From Suttonella ornithocola (GTDB lineage: Bacteria; Pseudomonadota; Gammaproteobacteria; Cardiobacteriales; Cardiobacteriaceae), in assembly GCF_001889065.1 (NCBI RefSeq), contig NZ_LWHB01000152.1, positions 17 through 14,414 on the forward strand: DNA of 14,398 nt, in the 5' to 3' direction. The notes under the pieces were generated by a model, which saw only the letters and a list, made by a program, of their open reading frames with translations, made no database searches and was not told the DNA's origin. The translations under genes were made by a program, and so were the position numbers. Every line of letters starts with the position of its first letter. Position 1 is the stretch's first letter. Shown here piece by piece: positions 1 to 6,763 of this stretch.

Positions 1-105
1 GACGGTGAATTTGCTGATCTTGTAGCGCTTTGCAACAGCGCGCCAAGTTTCTCCATTAGCAATATCGTTAAGAATTTTTTGTCGGAATTGGCTGCAGTAG
101 GTCAT
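1..105 (-). CDS. IS630-family transposase, N-terminal fragment (runs off the left edge)
   Basis: The complement strand opens with ATG at 105-103 and stays open for 35 codons to the window edge. It begins MTYCSQFRQKILNDIANG and continues with a GETWRAVAKRYKISKFTV-type segment. This is the N-terminal helix-turn-helix of IS630-family transposases: MTYS-x-FR start, then a 'G-x-T-x-R-x-V-A-x-x-Y-x-I' helix pair that binds the element's ends. The catalytic DDE domain would lie outside the window to the left. A terminal repeat lies 18-37 bases upstream, as expected at the 5' end of such an element. Whether this copy is intact cannot be judged here. Confidence 0.85.
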   Translation of the reverse strand, partial: MTYCSQFRQKILNDIANGETWRAVAKRYKISKFTV

Positions 106-122
106 AGGATATGCTCAGTTTG

Positions 123-142
123 TTTTTGATAATTCTACTATA
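123..142. repeat. Terminal inverted repeat of the left IS630-type element
   Basis: Read on the complement strand this end is TATAGTAGAATTATCAAAAA. It matches the end of the right-hand IS630 copy at 14197 (TATAGTGCAATCATCTAAA) at about 15 of the first 19 bases. It has the TA dinucleotide expected at an IS630/Tc1-type target site. It sits just upstream of the transposase start at 105, so it is the 5' end of that element. Confidence 0.7.
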
Positions 143-196
143 AGTCGTTCTTTATATCTGCTTTGGATAGATTGGATTATAAATGATTTGACTATA
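143..196 (+). mobile_element. 54-bp remnant of the 3' end of a second IS630-type element
   Basis: The stretch around TATCTGCTTTGGAT, ending GACTATA at 190-196, closely matches the last bases of the right-hand IS630 element read on its own strand (ATCTGCTTTGGAT...GATGATTGCACTATA). That match includes the ICFG codons of the transposase tail and the terminal TATA. Small indels relative to that copy show it is degenerate or a relative. It lies directly between the end of the left IS630 element (142) and the stop codon of the receptor gene (200-202). The left copy therefore probably inserted into, or recombined with, an older IS630 copy that had landed immediately downstream of the receptor gene. 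Confidence 0.65.
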
Positions 197-199
197 ATA

Positions 200-2149
200 T
201 TAGAAGGCGTATTTAAAGCCTAAACGATAATTTCTCCCTAAGGCTCTATCATTGCCATAAGAACCTAGATATGAACTATGCTCAACGTAGTTTTTGTTAA
301 ACAAATTATAAACACCGGCATTAAGTTCTAATCCTTTTAAGTAACCACGGCTAGGCTGATAACTCAAACTAAAATCATGCACGTTGTAACCTTCTTTATG
401 AAAATGGCTTATGTTTCCACGAGAAGCGCCGCTAGTATTAAATCCTTTAACCCAGCGACTATGCCAATTTATTTTCGTATCTATTGAGGGGAAAGCATAG
501 CCCAAATTTACATCAATCGTATCTCCAATATCGCCATGGCGATAGGCGGGTAAACCATTGGCATTGACTTTAGAACGCGCATGCGAATAGCTTAAGCGAC
601 TATCAAAATTCTCTATTTGATACGCAGCTTTAAGTTCTACGCCTTTTACTTTAGCTTTTCCTAAGTCTTCATATTGCTTTCCATTGAGGGAAACAAAATG
701 ACTAAAATCTGTGTAAAAAACCGTTGCGCCTAGTTTAAGCGTATCATTACCCGCTAGTTGATTTTGTTGATATTCTATCCCTCCCTGATAGTTCCAACCT
801 TCTGTCGCCTTTAAATCTTTTTGGTAACCATATCTTGGCTGAGTATAGATTTCTTGCATAGGAGGCGCTTGGTAAATTTGGGTGCCACTAATAAAAACAC
901 CAAGATTATCATTAATGTTCCAGCGGCCTGCTAATGCCCCCGAGAGGTGGTTAAAACTTTTATTTAAACCAATATATTGCGTTTGATAGCGGTCAAATCT
1001 TAATGCGGGAGTTAGGATAAATTGTTGCTGATTAAAGCCAACGGCATCTTCTGCATAAATGGTGTATTGACGAATGCTTTCTTGCGTGTCAGCTTTATTT
1101 TTTTGTGGTTTTTTAGCAGTCGTCTTACGAATTTCACCACCTATGCTAATCGTTTGATCAAAGCCATTATTTGCTAGATAACTGCGATTTTCAAATCGAA
1201 AACCGTTGGTTGTTACCGTGGTATCTGAGCGTTTTTCGCTGCTTCCATCAAGCTTTTGCATTGGATTTAGTCCAGTTTGGGTGTGGTAAAAATTTGCGTC
1301 TAAATTGAGATAAGGATTATCTGCAGGGTTTAGGCGATAAGCCAAAGTAGCAGTATCACGAGAAGTTTCATATTTCGCCATTTCACCACCATCAGCATAA
1401 CCGAAATTGGCTCTAAAATTGGTTAAAGCATTATTGTAATAGCGCTCATAGCTTGCACTTAGACTTTGCTCAGGGCTAATATCCCATGTTGCTTTCAATA
1501 GAGCATTCTTTTGTTCACTACCAACGCCTATTTTTTGTCCATCTCCTGATTTACCAGACTGCCCTTTTAAATAATGCGCATAAGCCAATAAATCAAGTTG
1601 TTCGGCAATGCGGCCATAAAGTGCCACTGAATAGTCATTTTGATTTTTGTTGGTCGTGAATTGATATTTCGCAAATCCACCAAATGATTTTCCAGATTCA
1701 AGTAAATCTTTCGCTTCAACGGTCTCAAATCGAACACTGCCTGCTTGTGAATCAACTTCTCGGATACTATTACTACCTGCATTTACGGTAACTTGCTTTA
1801 ATAAGCTAGAGTCGATGTTATAGTTGCCACTATGGTGAAAAAGCCATCCCTCTTGTCTTGCCCCGTCTATACTCACATTAAGCACATCATCGGGTGCACC
1901 ATGAACGGTAATAATGCTATTGATTGCCGCAGAACCGCCTACATTCACACCCGGATTATCATTTAACACATCCGCTATATTATCTGCTTGCTTAGATTCG
2001 ATTTCTGTTCTTGAGGTTACGGTAACAGCAGGGTTAAGTGAAGACTTCTCGCTACCAACCGTTATTTCTGATAAGACCATTGGGGATTGAGCAGCAGCTA
2101 CTGCGCTTGAGATAGCAATGGTTAAAGGGGCTAAACATAGTGAACGCAT
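200..2149 (-). CDS. TonB-dependent outer-membrane receptor, FetA/FrpB-like (ferric siderophore or heme class)
   Basis: This 649-residue outer-membrane beta-barrel protein probably imports a ferric complex into the periplasm using TonB energy. It has a signal peptide (about residues 1-20, ending AVAAA), then a TonB box with an EITV core (28-31). The plug domain (about 40-150) contains DVLNDNPGVNVGG, an ITVHG strand, IDGARQEG and FHHSGNYNID. The barrel ends in ..LGFKYAF, with the C-terminal aromatic residue expected for outer-membrane insertion. The plug pattern (SIDGARQ, HHxGNYxID, LLKxVxVxxGxxS) resembles neisserial FetA/FrpB, a catecholate receptor. Heme or hemoglobin receptors share parts of it, so the ligand is inferred. 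GGAG (complement of 2155-2158) sets the start. The gene diverges from the siderophore ABC operon, and a Fur-like box covers its predicted -10. An IS630 remnant begins 3 bases beyond the stop codon, but the protein looks complete. Confidence 0.88.
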   Translation of the reverse strand: MRSLCLAPLTIAISSAVAAAQSPMVLSEITVGSEKSSLNPAVTVTSRTEIESKQADNIADVLNDNPGVNVGGSAAINSIITVHGAPDDVLNVSIDGARQEGWLFHHSGNYNIDSSLLKQVTVNAGSNSIREVDSQAGSVRFETVEAKDLLESGKSFGGFAKYQFTTNKNQNDYSVALYGRIAEQLDLLAYAHYLKGQSGKSGDGQKIGVGSEQKNALLKATWDISPEQSLSASYERYYNNALTNFRANFGYADGGEMAKYETSRDTATLAYRLNPADNPYLNLDANFYHTQTGLNPMQKLDGSSEKRSDTTVTTNGFRFENRSYLANNGFDQTISIGGEIRKTTAKKPQKNKADTQESIRQYTIYAEDAVGFNQQQFILTPALRFDRYQTQYIGLNKSFNHLSGALAGRWNINDNLGVFISGTQIYQAPPMQEIYTQPRYGYQKDLKATEGWNYQGGIEYQQNQLAGNDTLKLGATVFYTDFSHFVSLNGKQYEDLGKAKVKGVELKAAYQIENFDSRLSYSHARSKVNANGLPAYRHGDIGDTIDVNLGYAFPSIDTKINWHSRWVKGFNTSGASRGNISHFHKEGYNVHDFSLSYQPSRGYLKGLELNAGVYNLFNKNYVEHSSYLGSYGNDRALGRNYRLGFKYAF

Positions 2150-2171
2150 ATTTTCTCCAAAATTAAATAAA

Positions 2172-2190
2172 GATAAGAATTATTATTCTT
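2172..2190. promoter_or_regulatory. Probable Fur box in the receptor/ABC operon divergent region
   Basis: GATAAGAATTATTATTCTT matches the 19-bp Fur consensus GATAATGATAATCATTATC at 13 positions by eye and is itself a near-palindrome. It overlaps the predicted -10 hexamer of the minus-strand receptor gene, which would give iron-dependent repression. The functional assignment of both flanking units to iron uptake supports it. Confidence 0.6.
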
Positions 2191-2207
2191 TAAATTAGCA
2201 TTATCAA
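2180..2207 (-). promoter_or_regulatory. Candidate sigma70 promoter of the FetA-like receptor gene
   Basis: On the complement strand TTGATA (2207-2202) is followed after 16 bases by TAATAA (2185-2180). The transcript would start 20-30 bases upstream of the receptor's ribosome binding site. The -10 lies inside the Fur-like box 2172-2190. The region is very AT-rich, so other hexamer pairs are possible. Confidence 0.4.
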
Positions 2208-2277
2208 TAAATATTTAAAAATATTTTTATAGAAATCTGTTTATAAAAATTTTTTTATTTTGATAAAAAAAATTTGG

Positions 2278-2306
2278 TTGATGATTAGAATGAGAGAAAC
2301 TATCAT
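2278..2306 (+). promoter_or_regulatory. Candidate promoter of the siderophore ABC-exbBD-tonB operon, with a weak Fur-like overlap
   Basis: TTGATG (2278-2283), a 17-base spacer and TATCAT (2301-2306) form a reasonable sigma70 promoter 28 bases before the first start codon. GATTAG, AATGAG and inverted TATCAT hexamers within 2284-2306 look like a weak Fur hexamer array. That match is poorer than the box at 2172-2190. Confidence 0.4.
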
Positions 2307-2333
2307 TACGCTTTTCATTATTAAGGAAGCAAT

Positions 2334-3230
2334 ATGCGTTTAGCTCTAACGATTGCACTCTCTACTTTATTATCTGTTCATGCCTTTGCGGCTTCTTTAG
2401 ATACGGCTCGCGGAAAAGTAGAAATAACAGAAGCCCCTAAAACCGTTGCTGTCTATGATATTGGTGTTTTAGATACGTTAGATGCTTTGGGCATTCAAGC
2501 TGCGGGAATACCTGAAAACGTCAAACCACAATTTTTAGCAGAAAAGCAACAAGGCAAAACCATTGGAACACTGTTTGAACCAAATTTAGAAGCGCTTGCC
2601 AGTATCCAACCAGAGATAATTATGATTGCCGCTCGTAGCGCCAAGCAATATGACAGTGTGAGTCGAATTGCTAAAACTGTTGATTTAACCCTAGAAAACA
2701 AAAATCTTTATCAAGAAACATTAAATCGCTTAACCCAATTGGGCACGATTTTTCATCAAGAAGAGCAAGCCAAGCAATGGGTAGAAAAGCTCAATCAATT
2801 AAAAACCGAGGCTTCAGAGGCAGCGAAAGGTCAAGGAAAAGTATTAGCGGTATTAGTCAATGGTCCCAAACTCTCACTTTATGGCGCGGACTCTCGCTTA
2901 GGTTGGATTCAATCGACTTTAGGGCTTCAGCTTATTGATAAAGAAAAAGTAGGCAATGCGCACGGCAACCCAATTTCTTTTGAATTTATTGCGCAAAGCA
3001 ATCCTGACTGGATTTTTGTTATCGATAGAAGTGCTGCGATTGGTGGGGATTTAGAAGCGGCGCAAAGTGTGTTCAATACGCCACTTGTGCAAAATACCAA
3101 AGCCGGCAAGAGCGGACGTATCCTTTATCTTTCTCCTGCTGAAATCTATATTGATATTGGCGGTCCGCAAGCACTTGAAAAAACACTCATCGATATTCGC
3201 GATGCTTTACGCGCCCACCCTGCTAATTAA
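2334..3230 (+). CDS. Periplasmic iron-siderophore binding protein, CeuE/FatB/YclQ-like
   Basis: This 298-residue class III binding protein should capture a ferric catecholate in the periplasm and deliver it to the adjacent FecCD-type permeases. The signal peptide is about residues 1-19 (VHAFA/A). There is no lipobox cysteine, so it is probably soluble. Visible family landmarks are TVAVYDIGVLDTLDALG, a FEPNLEALASIQPEIIM segment and a C-terminal GGPQALEKTL. Recalled functional residues of Campylobacter CeuE have counterparts in order: Arg101, Arg188 (SRLGW), His210 (AHGNPISFE), Arg232 (VIDRS) and Tyr272 (EIYIDIGG). In CeuE the His and Tyr complete iron coordination of tetradentate catecholates and the Arg triad contacts the catechols. 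AAGGA at 2323-2327 sets the start. It is the first gene of the plus-strand operon and has a Fur-like promoter region. Confidence 0.88.
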   Translation: MRLALTIALSTLLSVHAFAASLDTARGKVEITEAPKTVAVYDIGVLDTLDALGIQAAGIPENVKPQFLAEKQQGKTIGTLFEPNLEALASIQPEIIMIAARSAKQYDSVSRIAKTVDLTLENKNLYQETLNRLTQLGTIFHQEEQAKQWVEKLNQLKTEASEAAKGQGKVLAVLVNGPKLSLYGADSRLGWIQSTLGLQLIDKEKVGNAHGNPISFEFIAQSNPDWIFVIDRSAAIGGDLEAAQSVFNTPLVQNTKAGKSGRILYLSPAEIYIDIGGPQALEKTLIDIRDALRAHPAN

Positions 3231-3241
3231 ATAGCTGCTTC

Positions 3242-4186
3242 ATGGTTGAGAAAACTCCTTTCTCGTTTAAAACGCTTAGTGCACTGATTGGACTTATCAT
3301 TCTTATAATGATAAGTCTGCAAATAGGCGTTTTAGGCACTGCCAATATCAACGATAGTGTTTTCACCATTAGCCGTTTACCGCGCACGATTGCCGTTTTA
3401 CTCACAGGCGCTGGACTGGCGGTTGCTGGTATGGTGATACAACTGATTGTGCATAACCGTTTTGTTGAACCCAATACCACAGGCACAGGCGAAGGCGCTG
3501 CGATTGGTCTATTGCTCACTGTTTTGCTGTTTCCAGCCGCACCGCTTATCGTCCGAATGGGATTTGCTGCATTATGTGCCATGCTAAGTTTGCTCATTTT
3601 TCTTACACTGGCAAAACGCTTACCCCCAACAGACCCGCTATTACTGCCTTTAGTTGGAATGATTTATGCGGGAATATTGCAATCTATCATGGCATTTATT
3701 GGCTATGAAACAGATTTACTACAATGGTTAAGCGTTTGGCTAAATGGCGATTTTTCCGCTGTATTGAAAGGACGATACGAATTTTTATGGGGATGTGCCA
3801 TTGTACTAGTGATTTTATATTGGTTGGCGGATAGACTGACCATTGTGGGCATGGGTGAATCCTCTAGTCAATCGCTAGGCTTAAACTATCGCCAACTGGT
3901 TTTTTGCGCCATTCTGTTAATTGCGCTAATTAGCGCATTTATCACCGCCACAGTGGGAAATATAGCCTTTCTTGGCTTAGTCGTTCCCAATCTTATCCGA
4001 CGAATATGTGGCGATAATTTGCGCCACGCCCTACCATGGATAGCATGGACAGGAGCAAGTTTACTGCTCATTTGCGACATCCTTGCGCGAATCGTTTCTT
4101 TCCCGTATGAAATTCCCGTTAGCCTTATCTTTGGCATTTTTGGCGGTAGTCTTTTCCTCTATTTACTGATGCGACCAAGTCGATGA
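3242..4186 (+). CDS. Iron-siderophore ABC transporter permease (FecCD family), first subunit
   Basis: This 314-residue inner-membrane permease has many hydrophobic helices. It carries the FecCD-family signature RLPRTIAVLLTGAGLAVAGM (about 45-64) followed by VHNRFVEPNTTGTGEGAAIG. It also has the ATPase-contacting loop NIAFLGLVVPNLIRR (about 241-255). It pairs with the next gene to form a heterodimeric channel of the FatDC/CeuBC/YclNO type. The start lies 11 bases after the binding-protein stop codon. No clear Shine-Dalgarno sequence is visible there, so translation may be coupled. The stop overlaps the next start by 4 bases. Confidence 0.9.
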   Translation: MVEKTPFSFKTLSALIGLIILIMISLQIGVLGTANINDSVFTISRLPRTIAVLLTGAGLAVAGMVIQLIVHNRFVEPNTTGTGEGAAIGLLLTVLLFPAAPLIVRMGFAALCAMLSLLIFLTLAKRLPPTDPLLLPLVGMIYAGILQSIMAFIGYETDLLQWLSVWLNGDFSAVLKGRYEFLWGCAIVLVILYWLADRLTIVGMGESSSQSLGLNYRQLVFCAILLIALISAFITATVGNIAFLGLVVPNLIRRICGDNLRHALPWIAWTGASLLLICDILARIVSFPYEIPVSLIFGIFGGSLFLYLLMRPSR

Positions 4187-5145
4187 AAAGCGCTACTAAA
4201 CTATCCTATCGCCTACTATTGACGCTTGTGTTATCACTGATTATCACAGGCATCTATCTCTTTTATCCAAGTGCGAATGGCTATAATCGTTTTATTCTTA
4301 CCTTACGCACCGAGCAAATCCTTACTTTATTGACCTTAGCCGTTAGCGGTGGACTCTCAACACTCATTTTTCAAACCCTTACCCATAATCGTCTGCTCAC
4401 CCCAGAAATCATGGGATTAGACCGAATTTATCTTATCTTACAAATCGCGCTCATTGCGCTATTCGGTAGCCAAACCTTCTCACAAATCAATCCTACCTTT
4501 AAATTTTTCATAACCACCTTAATCACCATATTCACTGCTACCCTTTTTTATCGGATACTATTAAATAAGCTCTCTGGCGACCTTTTTCGTCTACTCCTGA
4601 TTGGCGTTATCTTTAGTTTGCTGTGCCGTAGCTTAACGGAATTCATTGCGCGCTTACTTGACCCCACAGAATTTGCGGTATACCAAAGCGTATCCTTTGC
4701 TCAAATCAATAGCGCTAATCGAACATTACTCGGCATCTCGCTCTGTCTTATTATCATCATTAGCCTCCTCCTTTGGACAATGCGCTATCGCCTAGATATT
4801 CTAGCTTTAGGAAGAGAGACCGCGATTAGTCTTGGACTGGCTTATCAAAAGCACCTTACACTTTTCCTCATCGCCACCAGTATACTCGTTGCCATTAGCA
4901 CGGCACTTGTCGGACCTATCTTATTCTTTGGCTTGCTCGCAACCGCGCTGACTTATCGCCTATTTCCCACCCACTATCACAGCATCCTACTCCCTGCTGT
5001 TAGTCTTGTGAGCTACCTCATCCTTATTGGCGGACAGCTTGCCTTTGAACGCCTCTTTCATTTGAGCGGCACATTAAGCATTGCCGTTGAAAGCCTAGGC
5101 GGCATTACCTTTCTTATCCTTATTACCCGTCGTGCGCAATCATGA
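4183..5145 (+). CDS. Iron-siderophore ABC transporter permease (FecCD family), second subunit
   Basis: This is a 320-residue multi-helix inner-membrane protein and the partner of the preceding permease. It is more divergent from textbook FecCD permeases. It keeps LTLAVSGGLSTLIFQTLTHN (51-69, the usual 'G-L-x-Q-x-x-x-x-N' region) followed by LLTPEIMGLD, and the coupling-loop segment VGPILFFGLLATALTYRL (243-260). This shape is typical of the CeuC/FatC/YclO subunit. The start codon lies in an ATGA overlap with the previous stop, and its own stop overlaps the ATPase start in the same way. Translational coupling and fixed stoichiometry are likely. Confidence 0.88.
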   Translation: MKSATKLSYRLLLTLVLSLIITGIYLFYPSANGYNRFILTLRTEQILTLLTLAVSGGLSTLIFQTLTHNRLLTPEIMGLDRIYLILQIALIALFGSQTFSQINPTFKFFITTLITIFTATLFYRILLNKLSGDLFRLLLIGVIFSLLCRSLTEFIARLLDPTEFAVYQSVSFAQINSANRTLLGISLCLIIIISLLLWTMRYRLDILALGRETAISLGLAYQKHLTLFLIATSILVAISTALVGPILFFGLLATALTYRLFPTHYHSILLPAVSLVSYLILIGGQLAFERLFHLSGTLSIAVESLGGITFLILITRRAQS

Positions 5146-5897
5146 TAGAAATAGAAAACTTGAGCTACCAAATCAACCAACACACTATCCTAAAGCCGAC
5201 CACCCTCAGCTTACCGAGTCGACAACTCATTGCCTTAATTGGTCCTAATGGTGCTGGCAAATCCACCCTACTCAACCATATTGCGCGTCTTATCCCTATC
5301 CAAAGCGGTCGTATCCTTATTGACGGGAAAGACATCAACACTACCCCATCCCGTGAACTCGCTAAACAACTCACTCTCTTTCAACAACATACACAGCTAT
5401 TAAGTCGCCTACGTATAGAAGAACTTTTGCTTATCGCTCGATACCCCTATCATCAAGGGCGCCCCAACCAACACGACCGACATATCTGTGAAAAAAACCT
5501 TCAGACCTTTGCACTAACCGACATCCGCAAGCGCTTTCTCGACACGCTAAGTGGCGGACAACGCCAACGCGCACTTTGTGCAATGGCATTTGCGCAAGAC
5601 ACGCCAACTATCCTACTGGATGAACCGCTTAATAACCTTGACATGCGCTATGCAAGAGAACTCATGCAAATCTTACGCACCGCCGTTGACCAACATCAAA
5701 AAAGCATCTTATTGGTTTTACACGACATTAACTATGCCGCTCGCTATGCTGACTACATCGTCGCCATGGCAAATGGCGAAATCCGTCATCATGGCAAAAC
5801 ACAAGACATCCTTACCGCCTCAAATATCAGTGCGCTATATCAAACCCCTGTTACCCTCATTGAGGGACAGTCTCATCCCATGTGTAACTTTTATTAA
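5142..5897 (+). CDS. Iron-siderophore ABC transporter ATP-binding protein (FecE/CeuD/YclP-like)
   Basis: This 251-residue cytoplasmic ATPase powers the two FecCD permeases. All ABC motifs are visible: Walker A GPNGAGKST (34-42), Q-loop at Gln81/82 (LFQQH), signature LSGGQRQRA (136-144), Walker B TILLDEP (156-162) followed by the D-loop LNNLD, and the switch histidine His194 (LVLHDINYAARYAD). The last of these is characteristic of FepC/FecE-type siderophore and vitamin B12 ATPases. The length is normal for the family. The gene overlaps the upstream permease by ATGA. Its stop TAA is embedded in the AAGGA ribosome binding site of exbB, joining the transport and energy-transduction genes into one operon. 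Confidence 0.93.
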   Translation: MIEIENLSYQINQHTILKPTTLSLPSRQLIALIGPNGAGKSTLLNHIARLIPIQSGRILIDGKDINTTPSRELAKQLTLFQQHTQLLSRLRIEELLLIARYPYHQGRPNQHDRHICEKNLQTFALTDIRKRFLDTLSGGQRQRALCAMAFAQDTPTILLDEPLNNLDMRYARELMQILRTAVDQHQKSILLVLHDINYAARYADYIVAMANGEIRHHGKTQDILTASNISALYQTPVTLIEGQSHPMCNFY

Positions 5898-5906
5898 GGA
5901 CAAACC

Positions 5907-6371
5907 ATGCATCATCCACAAACGCTACAAATCATCGATTTTCTTCGCCACTATCTTGACCACATCATTATTGGCATACTTGGACTGATGAGTCTTATTA
6001 TGCTATGGAAAACGCTTGAGCGTACTTGGTTCTATGCTCGCATGAACCTTGCTGACTATGCAGACACCCATCAACTCGACATTGCCCTAGAACGCGGGCT
6101 AACCCCCATTTACACCATTGGTGCTAACGCGCCCTATGTTGGACTACTTGGCACCGTCATCGGTATCCTGATTACCTTTTACGATATTGGACAACAAGGC
6201 GGACAAATCGATATTGCCCAAATCATGGTTGGACTGGCACTAGCGCTCAAAGCCACCGCACTTGGCATCCTTGTTGCCATTCCCTCCGTCATTTTTTACA
6301 ACCTCCTTACCCGTAAAGCCACCGTTCGCCGCCACCAATGGCAAAGTGCTTTCGCTCCACAGGCGGAGTAA
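5907..6371 (+). CDS. exbB: ExbB-family proton channel subunit of the TonB complex
   Basis: At 154 residues this is the short form of ExbB, as in Haemophilus and Helicobacter, lacking the long N-terminal extension of the E. coli protein. It has three membrane helices (about 19-35, 76-95 and 104-132). Family motifs are APYVGLLGTVIGI (75-87) and ALALKATALGILVAIPSVIFYN (111-132). With ExbD it forms the proton-driven motor that energises TonB in the inner membrane. AAGGA at 5896-5900 gives a clear start. It lies between the siderophore ATPase and exbD, separated from each by a few bases. Confidence 0.93.
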   Translation: MHHPQTLQIIDFLRHYLDHIIIGILGLMSLIMLWKTLERTWFYARMNLADYADTHQLDIALERGLTPIYTIGANAPYVGLLGTVIGILITFYDIGQQGGQIDIAQIMVGLALALKATALGILVAIPSVIFYNLLTRKATVRRHQWQSAFAPQAE

Positions 6372-6374
6372 TCC

Positions 6375-6755
6375 ATGAAAAAATTTGACCAAATCAACGT
6401 TATCCCCTTCATTGACATCATGCTTGTCTTACTAGCAATCGTATTACTCACCGCCAGTTTTGCGCACAATGGCAAAATTGACGTTACCTTACCATCCGCC
6501 GATAACGCCGATCCTGTAGAAACCGAAACTTTGCCCAAAGTCATCACCGTCAACGCAGACAGCCAATACTACCTAGACGACCAAGCGCTTACCCTAGAAG
6601 CCCTCGCTACCGCCATACAACACTGGGAAAAAAACCAACCCATTTTGCTAAAGCTAGATAAAAACACCCCCTTTGAAAACTTCGTTACCCTTACCGAACG
6701 CCTAAAAGCCTATCAACTCACTAACATCAGCGTTCTCACCACAACACCACAATAG
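6375..6755 (+). CDS. exbD: ExbD-family subunit of the TonB complex
   Basis: This 126-residue protein has one N-terminal membrane helix and a periplasmic domain. The signature NVIPFIDIMLVLLAIVLLTA includes Asp14, which corresponds to the essential proton-carrying Asp25 of E. coli ExbD. The C-terminal part (about 40-126) has the usual ExbD/TolR fold segments (PKVITVNADSQYYLDD, PILLKLDKNTPF). GGAG overlaps the end of exbB 4 bases from its stop codon and sets the start. With ExbB it couples the proton gradient to TonB. Confidence 0.93.
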   Translation: MKKFDQINVIPFIDIMLVLLAIVLLTASFAHNGKIDVTLPSADNADPVETETLPKVITVNADSQYYLDDQALTLEALATAIQHWEKNQPILLKLDKNTPFENFVTLTERLKAYQLTNISVLTTTPQ

Positions 6756-6763
6756 TCACACCT

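Noticed and set aside
200..230. Truncation of the FetA-like receptor by the neighbouring IS630 remnant
   Set aside because: The protein ends in a normal barrel strand with terminal Phe, so the insertion lies just beyond the stop codon.
5551..5988. A 145-codon plus-strand frame overlapping the siderophore ATPase and exbB
   Set aside because: It lies in another frame of two well-supported genes, shows no family motif and would remove the clean exbB start and ribosome binding site.
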